Shown: in pieces, positions 47,452-56,326 of the stretch
How positions within the stretch are numbered: position 1 is the first letter of the stretch
Layout of the letters: every line of letters begins with the position of its first letter
Source of the DNA: an uncultured Sphingomonadaceae bacterium
GTDB taxonomy: Bacteria; Pseudomonadota; Alphaproteobacteria; Sphingomonadales; Sphingomonadaceae
Assembly: GCA_947494305.1 (NCBI GenBank)
Contig: CANLUL010000001.1
Span: forward strand, 1,178,001-1,242,000
Reading direction: 5' to 3'
DNA: 64,000 bases
The notes under the pieces: model-generated
What the model was told of the DNA's origin: nothing
The model's input: only the letters and a program-made list of their open reading frames with translations
Databases searched by the model: none
Translations under genes and position numbers: made by a program

Positions 47452-48633
47452 TCACTCATCCGTTTGATCGAATTGACTGATCAACAAATAAGCCATTCCT
47501 AACAAAGCAATGACGTAGATTCCCAAAGTGAACGAACCAAAGATCGAGAATCCAAAAAGGATAACAAGCGACAACCCGATATCCGGTTTAGTCAAATCCC
47601 ATTTCGTCTCCACTGTGTTTCGATGGATCAACCAGGTTGTCCCGATTACCAACGCAAAAATTACAAGATTTGCTGGCATAGAAACAGGAATTGATTGTTG
47701 AATAGTGATCCCGGCAATAACGATGATCGAGATGATGAGGGTCGCTACAAACACCCCATCTATGCCTTTGTTAAAATTGGAAAATACTCCAATTTTTCCA
47801 TAAATATATACTATCAGCATTCCCAAAATAAGTAGGGCTATAGCCGCGACTACTGGTAGTTTTAGTAAGATCAAGCACCCTGCCAGAATTCCGGCAGCAG
47901 GCGCAGCCCACCCCAGATAGTTTCGTGCTGAAGGTGCTTTCCACAGTCTTGGCAGAAGCGTTTTGGTAAAAGGCCAGACCAAGGTTTTTTCGAGAATATT
48001 TCTGCGATTTCCCCCGACATACTGGAGGCACTTCTTTGAAAATTTAGAAATATCAGTGTCATCGGTCAAAACCGAAACTGCACCGTCAGATAAGTTCGAT
48101 TCTGTTACCACTTCCCTAATACATCCAGATTGCACCGCACCGCGTAACAACGCTGACCCTACATCCCAATCTTCTGGAAGATCGATAAATTCAGATAATC
48201 TGGACGTCTTCAACTTGGCGACCCCAAGCCAACGATCATTTCGATCAATGCGCTCAAACTCCGTCGCTTGCGGTGACTCCGGCGTAACGAATATAATTTC
48301 ACCCTGGAAGCTGGATAACTTTTCGATTGTGCTGCGATCAGGCAAAATACCGTCGTTCAAATATATGAGTTCATTTTCCGGCGCTACAAACTGCACCAAA
48401 TCATGACCGCTTCTAACGATCTCTATGTCGATGCCCTGCCCCTGCAACCTATCGACATATTGCAAAACCATATTGTTCATGGTTGGGGAAACCAATATTA
48501 TCTTATTGGCCCCGGCGTTTACAACCGACTGAATTTGTTGATCAATTACATGCCCATCAAAAAGCGGTAACAGCCCAATAGGGCCCGAATTATCTGGCAA
48601 ATCCTTGGACAGGGAAATCAGAGCCAGCTTCAC
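47452..48633 (-). CDS. Membrane protein resembling a cytidylyltransferase/CDP-alcohol phosphotransferase fusion, catalytic motifs missing
   Basis: 393-residue protein (from GTG at 48633, which follows GAGG at eight bases; GTG codons at 48636 and 48642 are alternatives). The N-terminal half looks like a GT-A fold (LPLFDGHVIDQQIQSVVNAGANKIILVSP, then LIYLNDGILPD) but lacks the GxGTR loop. After a LWKAPSARNYLGW linker the C-terminal half has about five membrane helices, laid out as in IPCT-DIPPS proteins that make inositol phosphodiesters, yet without DGxxARxxxxxxxxGxxxDxxxD. So it appears catalytically inactive. The similarity is by architecture and weak sequence only. Confidence 0.6.
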   Translation of the reverse strand: MKLALISLSKDLPDNSGPIGLLPLFDGHVIDQQIQSVVNAGANKIILVSPTMNNMVLQYVDRLQGQGIDIEIVRSGHDLVQFVAPENELIYLNDGILPDRSTIEKLSSFQGEIIFVTPESPQATEFERIDRNDRWLGVAKLKTSRLSEFIDLPEDWDVGSALLRGAVQSGCIREVVTESNLSDGAVSVLTDDTDISKFSKKCLQYVGGNRRNILEKTLVWPFTKTLLPRLWKAPSARNYLGWAAPAAGILAGCLILLKLPVVAAIALLILGMLIVYIYGKIGVFSNFNKGIDGVFVATLIISIIVIAGITIQQSIPVSMPANLVIFALVIGTTWLIHRNTVETKWDLTKPDIGLSLVILFGFSIFGSFTLGIYVIALLGMAYLLISQFDQTDE

Positions 48634-48727
48634 CACATACACCTCGCAACACCTGCGGATAGCTAATAGTGGTTGGACTTCCTATTGCAAAGCGATTTGG
48701 TAGAGAAAACTGACCGTCAAAAAGAAA

Positions 48728-49036
48728 TCAATCTCGATGCGCTTCGATTGCAGCAATCGCACGTTCCAGTTTCCGTAAGATGACAGGATCACCTGGAGCA
48801 GAACGCGCAGCGTCATCGGCTAGATCCAAAAGATTGGTTGCACCAAAGCTCGCTGCCAGACCTTTAAGCCGCCATGCGGCATATTCCCAATTGGCGTCAC
48901 AGCGCGAACGATGCAGCAGATCAACCTGCCGATTTGCGCTTTCCAGGAATGCTGTTCGTAGTTCTGCAATTAGTGACTGATCATCGCCAACTGCGGCCGT
49001 CAAAGCGGCATCTAAAGCTCCATAGTCGAAAGACAT
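48728..49036 (-). CDS. Hpt-domain-like protein with Trp in place of the phospho-His
   Basis: 102-residue helical protein. It has the Hpt core with A-A-W-R-L-K-G-L-A-A-S-F-G-A at 53-66, matching AHxLKGxxxxxGA, but the phosphorylated His is Trp55 (codon TGG). It starts at ATG 49036 with no clear Shine-Dalgarno. It is the promoter-proximal gene of the minus-strand group and diverges from the coiled-coil gene by 69 bases. A binding or competing role is more likely than phosphotransfer. Confidence 0.72.
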   Translation of the reverse strand: MSFDYGALDAALTAAVGDDQSLIAELRTAFLESANRQVDLLHRSRCDANWEYAAWRLKGLAASFGATNLLDLADDAARSAPGDPVILRKLERAIAAIEAHRD

Positions 49037-49105
49037 ATGTGCGTTATATACGCCGTATAGTTAACTAATGGTTTCTCGATCAGAAAATTATGGTAAATAA
49101 GATGC

Positions 49106-51442
49106 ATGACAGGTGGATCAAAGATAATTGGCATGTGGAAAGATCGGGATGAGAATACCGATCCTGATACCGAACATGCGGAAGAATTGGAAAACAGCGA
49201 CACCCTAGTTCTGGGTATTGGAGATCGCGCTTTTTCTGCGGAAAATGAGTCAGTTAGCACTGAAAGTGCAGAAGACGACTGGGGTGAGTATTACGAGGCT
49301 GAAACCCCAAATGTGGCAATCGGCACAAAAATTGAGATCGCATTGGTTTCGATTTTGGCAGCTGGTTGGACTGGTTTTTTTCTCTGGGTTAACCGCGACA
49401 TTTTTACAACATTGGTGCCCGCAGAAACAGCCATAGCTCTAGTGTCACAATGGAGCATGCCGTTAATCTTGATTGCTGTTTTCCATTTGCTGTTCACGCG
49501 CAACAGCATCAAGGAAACCAATCGCTTTGCTGATGCCGCCAGTTCGCTACGGACCGAGTCCGAACAGCTTGAAGCTCGTCTAAAGACCGTCAACAATGAA
49601 CTGACCATAGCTCGTGAATTTCTGGCCAATGAGACACGTGAATTGGAATTTCTTGGGGATCAATCCTCCCAGAAACTGACGACGGCGGCCGATCGGATCA
49701 AATCTTCCTTGGAAGATGGTCTCTCAAGCATGCGAAAATTGGATGAAGTTGGAGAATCTGCTTTTAACAATCTGGACCAGCTAAGAGAGCATCTTCCCGT
49801 TGTCATCAACACGGCGAAAGATGTGACCAACCAGATTGGCAATACAGGCCGCGCATCACAAACCGAAATGGCGGCTATGGTCGCTACCCTTAAAAGGGTG
49901 GGCGAAGTTGGTACCAGTGCAAAACAGAGCATTGACGGCTTAACCGAAAGCTCCAATCAATCTCTTACCAAATTGACCGAGTTGGCCGATGAAGCCAAAA
50001 CCTCATTCGCAAATCAGTTTTCAGAATCTGAAAATGAAGCGCAACGCATTTCCAAAGTCTTGCAGGACAGTGCCGGAGAAGTCATCGAGGCGCTTCAGTC
50101 TACTCGTGCGGAATTGGCGGCTGAGACAGCGACTTCTGCAAAGGCTATCAAAACCGAATTGGAGGACTTGGAAGCCACTTTAGCAGATTTGGGCAAAACC
50201 GCAGATGAAGAGGAAATGCGATTAAAAGCGCTAATCACCGAACTTCAACAGGCCATTGCAACAATCAATGAAGATGTTTCCAGTTTAGACAATGAAAGCG
50301 GAGAAAAAACAGCAAAGCTAGCATTTGCGCTAAAAGCAATGGAAGAAAATAATTCTTCGCTTCGAGAGAGTCTAGAGCAAGGCCATGGCGTTGCTGACGG
50401 TATGATCGAAAGAATGGAGAAATTGCTGCAGGCACTCGATAGCAGCACACGCGAAATGGATGAAACCATTCCTGCTGCCCTGCAACGCGTTGATGATCAT
50501 AGCCAAACCAGCATGATCGCTCTCGAAAAGTTGAATGAAGAGGCAACGGCAGCCGGTGCCAAAGCCGACGCAATAGCGACACAGATAGAGCAGACAAATA
50601 CTTCGCTTGAAGATCAAAACATGCGCTTGACGGCTTTGAAAGATGATGGCGCCGCGATCTCCGACGACTTATTGTCTCAAATCAGCAATTTGACGGCGCA
50701 GCTGAAAGACGTCCAAACCCAAAACGAAGCTTTAACTGAAAGCGCTGGAGAAAAGCTTATCAATGCACTTTTGCGGGTCAGAGAAACGGCTAAGCAAGCA
50801 TCTGAACATAGCCGGGAAGCCTTGGAAAAATCGATCACTGGATCGGCGGAAAAGTTTGAGCAAATTAGCGAAGAAACTCTAAACCGGATCATCGATGAGA
50901 AAATCGGCTCGATCGCGCCAAAACTGGAAGAGGCCGTTGCCAATGCCGTTGCGACGACCGAAACTACTGCTGGTCATCTTGCAGGTCAGTTAAACTCAAT
51001 TGAGGAAATGACCACCCAGCTTGAACAGCGGATATTGTTCGCGAAAGAAAAAGCCGAACAAAGCAGCGAGGAGAATTTCACACGGCGTGTTGCTCTACTG
51101 ACTGAATCGCTCAACTCAACAGCCATTGATGTTAGCAAAATTCTGTCCAACGACGTCACAGACACCGAATGGGCCGCCTATCTAAAAGGTGATCGCGGAA
51201 TATTTACCCGCCGCGCAGTGCGGTTACTCGACAGCGGAGAAGTGCGGGAAATTCTTACACAGTATGATGCCAATGATGAATTCCGTGAACATGTAAACCG
51301 CTATATTCACGACTTCGAAGCAATGTTGCGTGGGGTGTTATCCACCCGCGATGGAAGCGCTATTAGCGTTACCCTGCTCTCTTCAGATATTGGGAAGCTC
51401 TATGTTGCCTTGGCACAAGCGATCGAGCGCTTGCGAGCTTAA
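49106..51442 (+). CDS. Two-TM long coiled-coil protein of unknown function
   Basis: 778-residue protein. An acidic N-terminal stretch (about 1-70) precedes two membrane helices (about 76-95 and 107-131), then a very long helical, Glu/Ala/Lys/Thr-rich region (about 135-690) with heptad-like spacing, e.g. AIEKLNEEATAAGAKAD-type repeats, and a globular C-terminal part (about 695-778). The arrangement resembles chemoreceptors or membrane scaffold proteins, but I see no receptor signalling hairpin. ATG at 49106; ATG at 49133 is an alternative. It diverges from the Hpt-like gene. Its 3' end overlaps the convergent DUF1467 gene by 4 bases. Confidence 0.75.
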   Translation: MTGGSKIIGMWKDRDENTDPDTEHAEELENSDTLVLGIGDRAFSAENESVSTESAEDDWGEYYEAETPNVAIGTKIEIALVSILAAGWTGFFLWVNRDIFTTLVPAETAIALVSQWSMPLILIAVFHLLFTRNSIKETNRFADAASSLRTESEQLEARLKTVNNELTIAREFLANETRELEFLGDQSSQKLTTAADRIKSSLEDGLSSMRKLDEVGESAFNNLDQLREHLPVVINTAKDVTNQIGNTGRASQTEMAAMVATLKRVGEVGTSAKQSIDGLTESSNQSLTKLTELADEAKTSFANQFSESENEAQRISKVLQDSAGEVIEALQSTRAELAAETATSAKAIKTELEDLEATLADLGKTADEEEMRLKALITELQQAIATINEDVSSLDNESGEKTAKLAFALKAMEENNSSLRESLEQGHGVADGMIERMEKLLQALDSSTREMDETIPAALQRVDDHSQTSMIALEKLNEEATAAGAKADAIATQIEQTNTSLEDQNMRLTALKDDGAAISDDLLSQISNLTAQLKDVQTQNEALTESAGEKLINALLRVRETAKQASEHSREALEKSITGSAEKFEQISEETLNRIIDEKIGSIAPKLEEAVANAVATTETTAGHLAGQLNSIEEMTTQLEQRILFAKEKAEQSSEENFTRRVALLTESLNSTAIDVSKILSNDVTDTEWAAYLKGDRGIFTRRAVRLLDSGEVREILTQYDANDEFREHVNRYIHDFEAMLRGVLSTRDGSAISVTLLSSDIGKLYVALAQAIERLRA

Positions 51443-51714
51443 AGCCGATCGCGCGCACCAAAAAAGTCGATGTCATCGACGGTTATCCAGCCATTGACAT
51501 AGTTGAAATAAAACAAAACGAACAAAGTTGTAGCCAATAATGTGGTGCGCAATAGCACTTGCAAGGGCCTAAAATTAGTTGGTGCACCATCGGCTTGCCC
51601 ATCAACCATCTGTTCACCGGTTTCAAAATGGTTCTTTATTCCCACCGGCAATATGAGAAATGCTGCAAGCACCCAGAACAAGACATAGATCGCAACAATT
51701 GAAGTCCATTCCAT
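51439..51714 (-). CDS. DUF1467 family membrane protein
   Basis: 91-residue protein with two membrane helices (about residues 5-26 and 55-75). The N-terminal VLFWVLAAFLILPVGIK and the TNFRPLQVLLRTTLLATTLF segment are typical of DUF1467, a small alphaproteobacterial family next to rnj or nuo genes. Function unknown. It follows the ribonuclease J gene by six bases on the same strand. Confidence 0.85.
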   Translation of the reverse strand: MEWTSIVAIYVLFWVLAAFLILPVGIKNHFETGEQMVDGQADGAPTNFRPLQVLLRTTLLATTLFVLFYFNYVNGWITVDDIDFFGARDRL

Positions 51715-51720
51715 AGCGTA

Positions 51721-53361
51721 TCAGGCTTCCACTAAGAGTACGGTTACCACTGGCTTTTTACCCGTCCATTCTGTTGCCGCACGCCGAACAAGTAAGCGAA
51801 CTTCTTCATTGAATTTTCCGACATCACCAACAGGCTTTCGATATTTTCCAGTAATCTGATCAACTACTTCATCGAGAAAGTCTTCCTCATCTTCCTCGAG
51901 TGGAACGCCATTTAATTTTAGCGTAGGTTGGCCAAATATTCTTCCTTTTTCATCAAGCGCAATCGCCACGGAAATGAGACCATTATAGGCTGATTTGCGG
52001 CGCTGGTTGAGTGTTTGACCGTCAGCTGGAATAATGACATCGCCATCCAAAACAAGCCTACCAGTGCGTTCCTGCCGCAAAATTTTCGGCGCGCCTGGGG
52101 CCAAGCGCACAACATCGCCATTTTCCTGGAAAACGGCATTTGGAACACCCTGTTCCAAACTGAAGCGTGCTTGTTCTTTCATATGCCGGATTTCGCCATG
52201 AACAGGTACGAGAATATCCGGTCTTATCCAACTGTACATATCTGCCAGTTCCGGGCGACCTGGATGACCGGATACATGAATATGCTCTTGTCGTTCGGTG
52301 ATCATCACAATGCCTTTGGCTGCCAACTGATTTTGAATGCGGCCAATGGCTATTTCGTTACCCGGGATTTGTTTGGAAGAAAACAACACATGATCGCCCT
52401 CAGTCAGTTTGATCTTGTGGCTGTTACCGGCGATCCGGCCCAGTGCTGCACGAGATTCACCCTGCCCACCTGTAGCAATAATCATTACATCGCTTCGCGG
52501 TAGGTTCATTGCCTCTTCAAAGCTTACCGTAGGAGGAAAGTCTTTAAAATATCCTGCTTCCCGGCCATTTTCGATGATCCGATCTAGAGAACGCCCGGCG
52601 ACACAAAGCGTACGCCCACTATGTTTAGCCACCTCGCCCAGTGTCTGTAATCGAGCGGCATTGGATGCGAAGGTTGTCACCAAAACGCGGGTATCAATAT
52701 TCTCGACCACGCGCATCAGGTTGCGCTTCACTTTACCTTCAGAGCCAGAGGCTTTATCATTGAAAACATTGGTGGAATCGCAAACCATCGCGAGAATACC
52801 ATCGTCGCCAATAGCTTTCAGTTCTTCTGGCGTGGATGGCACACCCAGCAATGGTTCTTTATCCAGTTTCCAGTCACCGGTGTGAAAAATCCGCCCATGC
52901 GGGGTATCAATCAACATGGCATTGCCCTCGGCAATACTATGAGCAATAGGTATGTAACGGAATCCAAATGGACCCAGCTCAAAACTGCCTTCATTCGGAA
53001 TAATGTTTAACTCAACATCATTCTCAATTCCGGCTTCTTCCAGTTTTCGGCTGATCAGCCCAGCAGTAAAAGGTGTAGCAAACAAAGGAACTCCCAGTTC
53101 ACCTGCAAAATAAGGGACAGCGCCGATATGATCTTCATGCCCGTGTGTCAGTACAATCCCGAGCAAATCATCAGCACGCTTTTCGATGAATTCAAGATCA
53201 GGTAAAACCAGGTCAATGCCAGGATAGCCGGGATCCGCGAACGTCATCCCAAGGTCAACCATGACCCATTTTCCGTCACAACCATATAAGTTGACGTTCA
53301 TGCCGATTTCACCCGACCCGCCAAGGGCCAGAAATAATAACTCGTCTTTTGGTTTTGTCAT
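51721..53361 (-). CDS. rnj: Ribonuclease J
   Basis: Metallo-beta-lactamase RNase of 546 aa, with both endo- and 5'-exonuclease activity in the family. The [11 protein letters not shown] motif (His73, His75, Asp77, His78) supplies the zinc site; [15 protein letters not shown] and the beta-[17 protein letters not shown] stretches follow. The extended C-terminal region is usual. It processes 5' ends of mRNA and rRNA. Start ATG overlaps the coaX stop (ATGA). Confidence 0.95.
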   Translation of the reverse strand: MTKPKDELLFLALGGSGEIGMNVNLYGCDGKWVMVDLGMTFADPGYPGIDLVLPDLEFIEKRADDLLGIVLTHGHEDHIGAVPYFAGELGVPLFATPFTAGLISRKLEEAGIENDVELNIIPNEGSFELGPFGFRYIPIAHSIAEGNAMLIDTPHGRIFHTGDWKLDKEPLLGVPSTPEELKAIGDDGILAMVCDSTNVFNDKASGSEGKVKRNLMRVVENIDTRVLVTTFASNAARLQTLGEVAKHSGRTLCVAGRSLDRIIENGREAGYFKDFPPTVSFEEAMNLPRSDVMIIATGGQGESRAALGRIAGNSHKIKLTEGDHVLFSSKQIPGNEIAIGRIQNQLAAKGIVMITERQEHIHVSGHPGRPELADMYSWIRPDILVPVHGEIRHMKEQARFSLEQGVPNAVFQENGDVVRLAPGAPKILRQERTGRLVLDGDVIIPADGQTLNQRRKSAYNGLISVAIALDEKGRIFGQPTLKLNGVPLEEDEEDFLDEVVDQITGKYRKPVGDVGKFNEEVRLLVRRAATEWTGKKPVVTVLLVEA

Positions 53362-54140
53362 TTAGTTTGGGTTGCTCTTTGATAGAGTATAAATAAGCCT
53401 TGTAGCGTTAGATCAGATTCCAGATGATCAAATACGTCCGTATGTTCATCAAACAATACTGCTAGGCCGCCAGTTGCAATAATTTTGGTTGGTCGGCCAA
53501 TTTGTGTTTTAGTGCGTTCCACCAATCCTTCAATCATGGCCACATAACCCCAGAATATGCCGATTAGCATCTGTGTTTCAGTAGTGGTTCCGATTACATT
53601 GTCGCTACCGGGAGATTCCAGCGCTATGCGAGGTAATTGTGCTGTTTTGCCAACGAGAGCATCTAGCGAAAGGTTGATCCCAGGTGCGATCACCCCGCCT
53701 TTATAGGCACCTTCATAGTCGGCTACATCAAATGTTGTCGCTGTACCGAAATCGATGATAACCACATCTTGTTTGTATTTTTCATGGGCAGCGATGACAT
53801 TGAGTGCGCGATCAGCGCCCAATGAATCGGGTTGTGGAATATCTAGTGCAATGCCCCAGCCAGCATCACCGCGACCGGCTACAATCGGCGTGACCCCAAA
53901 ATATTTTTCTGACAGCACAGTCAGATTATGTAGAGCACGCGGCACTACCGTTCCGACAATCACAGCGTCTACATCGCTAATACCGAGGCCTTCCAACTCG
54001 AGCAATTGCCGCAGCCAGACAACATATTCATCAGCAGTGCGGCGTGCATCGGTTGCAATCCGCCAGCGTGCGCGCACCTCATCTCCCTCAAAAAGGGCAA
54101 AAACGACATTCGTATTTCCGGCATCAATCGCAAGAAGCAT
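53358..54140 (-). CDS. coaX: Type III pantothenate kinase
   Basis: CoaX of 260 aa, phosphorylating pantothenate in the first step of CoA synthesis. [15 protein letters not shown] at the N-terminus (Asp6 in the phosphate loop), [15 protein letters not shown] and DFGTATTFD are the ASKHA-type motifs. The family depends on a monovalent cation and is not inhibited by CoA. It starts 15 bases after the birA stop and is coupled to rnj by ATGA. Confidence 0.95.
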   Translation of the reverse strand: MLLAIDAGNTNVVFALFEGDEVRARWRIATDARRTADEYVVWLRQLLELEGLGISDVDAVIVGTVVPRALHNLTVLSEKYFGVTPIVAGRGDAGWGIALDIPQPDSLGADRALNVIAAHEKYKQDVVIIDFGTATTFDVADYEGAYKGGVIAPGINLSLDALVGKTAQLPRIALESPGSDNVIGTTTETQMLIGIFWGYVAMIEGLVERTKTQIGRPTKIIATGGLAVLFDEHTDVFDHLESDLTLQGLFILYQRATQTK

Positions 54141-54155
54141 GCGCGTTCCTTTCGT

Positions 54156-54875
54156 TTAAGATGGCTCTACATCACCGGCATGTATCTCTACAAGCGATCC
54201 GTCTGGCTTTTTCAATCGTAGGGCTCCACTGTCGGTCAGGCCGGCAAACTCACCCTGAATTCGAGTATCCTTGTCAATGGAAGCCGATAGTAAAGCACCA
54301 ATTGGATGTGCAAATTCTTGCCAGTCGCTCAATATGGATTGAGCGCCCTTTGATCGCCATTGCTGCAATCTTTTGGCAAAGCTATCGCAAAGCAAGTTCA
54401 GGAAATCGGCGGCCGTCAAGGCGGTCATTGCCCCAGCTCCATGCAGACTGATGGTCACTTTGTCCTCAACTTGAGGCGCAACAGCGACATTAATTCCCAT
54501 CCCGACAACCACAGAGTCATTCACCTGCTCGAGCAATATTCCACAGACTTTCGCGTCATTGAGCAAGACGTCATTGGGCCACTTCAGTAGCAACTGTCCA
54601 TTAGGCACACATTTTTTCATTGCCTCATGCACCGCTAAAGATGCGACGAATGACAGCGATGATGGAGATGGATCACCATCATTCGTTTGTACAACCGTAC
54701 TGCAATAAAGATTGCCTTCGGGGCTCTCCCATTTGCGCCCCAACCGGCCAATACCGCCGGATTGCCGTTCAGCACGCAGCCAATGACCTTCCTCGACATT
54801 TCCCGAAAGAACGCGATCTTTTAGGTCCGCGTTGGTCGATGCGGTTACGGCGACAGTCTCTATATGAGTGGTCAG
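54156..54875 (-). CDS. birA: Biotin-[acetyl-CoA-carboxylase] ligase, proposed CTG start
   Basis: Biotin protein ligase without the N-terminal repressor HTH; about 239 aa from the proposed start. Upstream of TTG at 54743 the frame still codes typical BirA sequence: HIETVAVTASTNADLKDRVL with the STN motif and RQSGGIGRLGRKWESP, the biotin-binding loop (GRGRxG type). The TTG start would cut this loop off. The nearest in-frame initiator is CTG at 54873-54875, overlapping the nuoN stop (CTGA). Further motifs are LLKWPNDVLL (Lys near 115) and GMGINV. It attaches biotin to BCCP. No strong Shine-Dalgarno was found before the CTG. Confidence 0.85.
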   Translation of the reverse strand: MTTHIETVAVTASTNADLKDRVLSGNVEEGHWLRAERQSGGIGRLGRKWESPEGNLYCSTVVQTNDGDPSPSSLSFVASLAVHEAMKKCVPNGQLLLKWPNDVLLNDAKVCGILLEQVNDSVVVGMGINVAVAPQVEDKVTISLHGAGAMTALTAADFLNLLCDSFAKRLQQWRSKGAQSILSDWQEFAHPIGALLSASIDKDTRIQGEFAGLTDSGALRLKKPDGSLVEIHAGDVEPS

Positions 54876-56326
54876 AACAACGCCGCCGCAGCTGCGTTCG
54901 CAATTGGCGCGATGGAAGGTATTGCAAGATAACCAAGCGGTGAAACGATCAAAGCCAGCACCAATATCAAACCATTTTCAGTTTTATGACCGGTCGCTGC
55001 AATCTCATTTGAAGGCTCGTCGAAATAGATGATTTTGACAACCTTAATGTAATAGAAAGCGCCAATAACCGATGCCGCGATACCGATTACCGCCAATGGC
55101 AGCATACCTGCCGCAACAGCGGCATCAAAGACCAGGAATTTACCCCAGAAACCGAACAGCGGTGGAATACCGGCCAGCGAGAACATAAACACAGCAAAAG
55201 CTGCGGCCAGTCCAGGGCGCGTTTGTGACATGCCAGCCAAGCTCGAAAGCGTTTCCAGCGGCTTGCCCTCGCTATCACGCATTTCCATCACACAGATAAA
55301 GCTACCCAATGTCATAACGGTATATATCAGCAAATAGAACATCATTGCCGATACGCCTTGCGCAGTACCAGCAGCGAGGCCGATCAACATGAAACCGACA
55401 TTGTTGATGGAACTATAGGCGAGCAAACGTTTTATGTTTTGCTGCCCGATGGCAGCAACAGCACCCAGAACAATCGATGCCAATGCAACGAAGACGATAA
55501 TCTGCTGCCAAGCTTCGGTCTGCCCACCAAATGCGTCAATGATCACGCGGGTGGTCATTGCAATGGCGGCAACTTTTGGCGCACTAGCGAAGAAGGTTGT
55601 GACCGGCGTTGGTGCGCCTTCATAAACATCGGGCGTCCACATATGAAATGGAACCGCACTGATTTTGAATGCCAGGCCAGACAAAACCAGCACCAGACCA
55701 ATAAGCGGGCCAGTGGCAAGATCTCCGGTTAAAGTCTCGCCAATTACAGCGAAATTCGTCGATCCAGCAAAGCCATACACAAGAGATATGCCAAATAGCA
55801 GCATGCCGCTAGCGAGTGCACCAAGCACAAAATACTTAAGGCCCGCTTCTGCCGATCTATCATCAGTCCTCAAGAAACTGGCCAAAACATAGGCCGACAG
55901 GCTGTTCAACTCGAGGCCAATATACAATGTCAGCATGTCCGTTGCCGACACCATGATCCCCATGCCAATCGCGGCGAACAACACCAAAACCGGATATTCA
56001 GGACGATATTTTCCTGCATCCTTAAAGTAGCGCGGGGCAATCATCAGCGCGATAATCGCCGCAAAATAGATCAGGAATTTGGCCGCACTACCGAAATTGT
56101 CCATTCGGTAAAGTCCATCAAAAGCATATGTCCCATCCTTAAACTCAGGGTTATGCGCCAATATCATCAGTAAGATGGCAGCACCAAAAAGAGAGGCGGC
56201 CGATAATATCGTCACAAGCCGGGCAGATTTTTCACCACCCCATGCAGCGACGATAAGCAGGACCAAACTGGCACAGGTCAGCAATATTTCAGGAGACGTC
56301 AGCCAAAGAGAGGTTGCAAGTTCCAT
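54872..56326 (-). CDS. nuoN: NADH dehydrogenase subunit N
   Basis: NuoN of 484 aa, an antiporter-like subunit of respiratory complex I in the inner membrane with about fourteen helices. The MGS-type family motif LKYFVLGALASGMLLFG and the loop KISAVPFHMWTPDVYEGAPTPVT (broken TM7-type helix) are present, and the conserved Lys in the helices. Its start overlaps the nuoM stop (TAATG). Last nuo gene before birA. Confidence 0.95.
   Translation of the reverse strand: MELATSLWLTSPEILLTCASLVLLIVAAWGGEKSARLVTILSAASLFGAAILLMILAHNPEFKDGTYAFDGLYRMDNFGSAAKFLIYFAAIIALMIAPRYFKDAGKYRPEYPVLVLFAAIGMGIMVSATDMLTLYIGLELNSLSAYVLASFLRTDDRSAEAGLKYFVLGALASGMLLFGISLVYGFAGSTNFAVIGETLTGDLATGPLIGLVLVLSGLAFKISAVPFHMWTPDVYEGAPTPVTTFFASAPKVAAIAMTTRVIIDAFGGQTEAWQQIIVFVALASIVLGAVAAIGQQNIKRLLAYSSINNVGFMLIGLAAGTAQGVSAMMFYLLIYTVMTLGSFICVMEMRDSEGKPLETLSSLAGMSQTRPGLAAAFAVFMFSLAGIPPLFGFWGKFLVFDAAVAAGMLPLAVIGIAASVIGAFYYIKVVKIIYFDEPSNEIAATGHKTENGLILVLALIVSPLGYLAIPSIAPIANAAAAALF

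Noticed and set aside
49061-49075. CtrA-like motif in the Hpt / coiled-coil divergent promoter
   Set aside because: TTAA-N7-TTTC matches only one half-site; too weak to call.
54156-54743. birA as a truncated gene starting at TTG 54743
   Set aside because: Typical BirA sequence continues upstream in frame, so the short form is a start-codon artefact, not a truncation.
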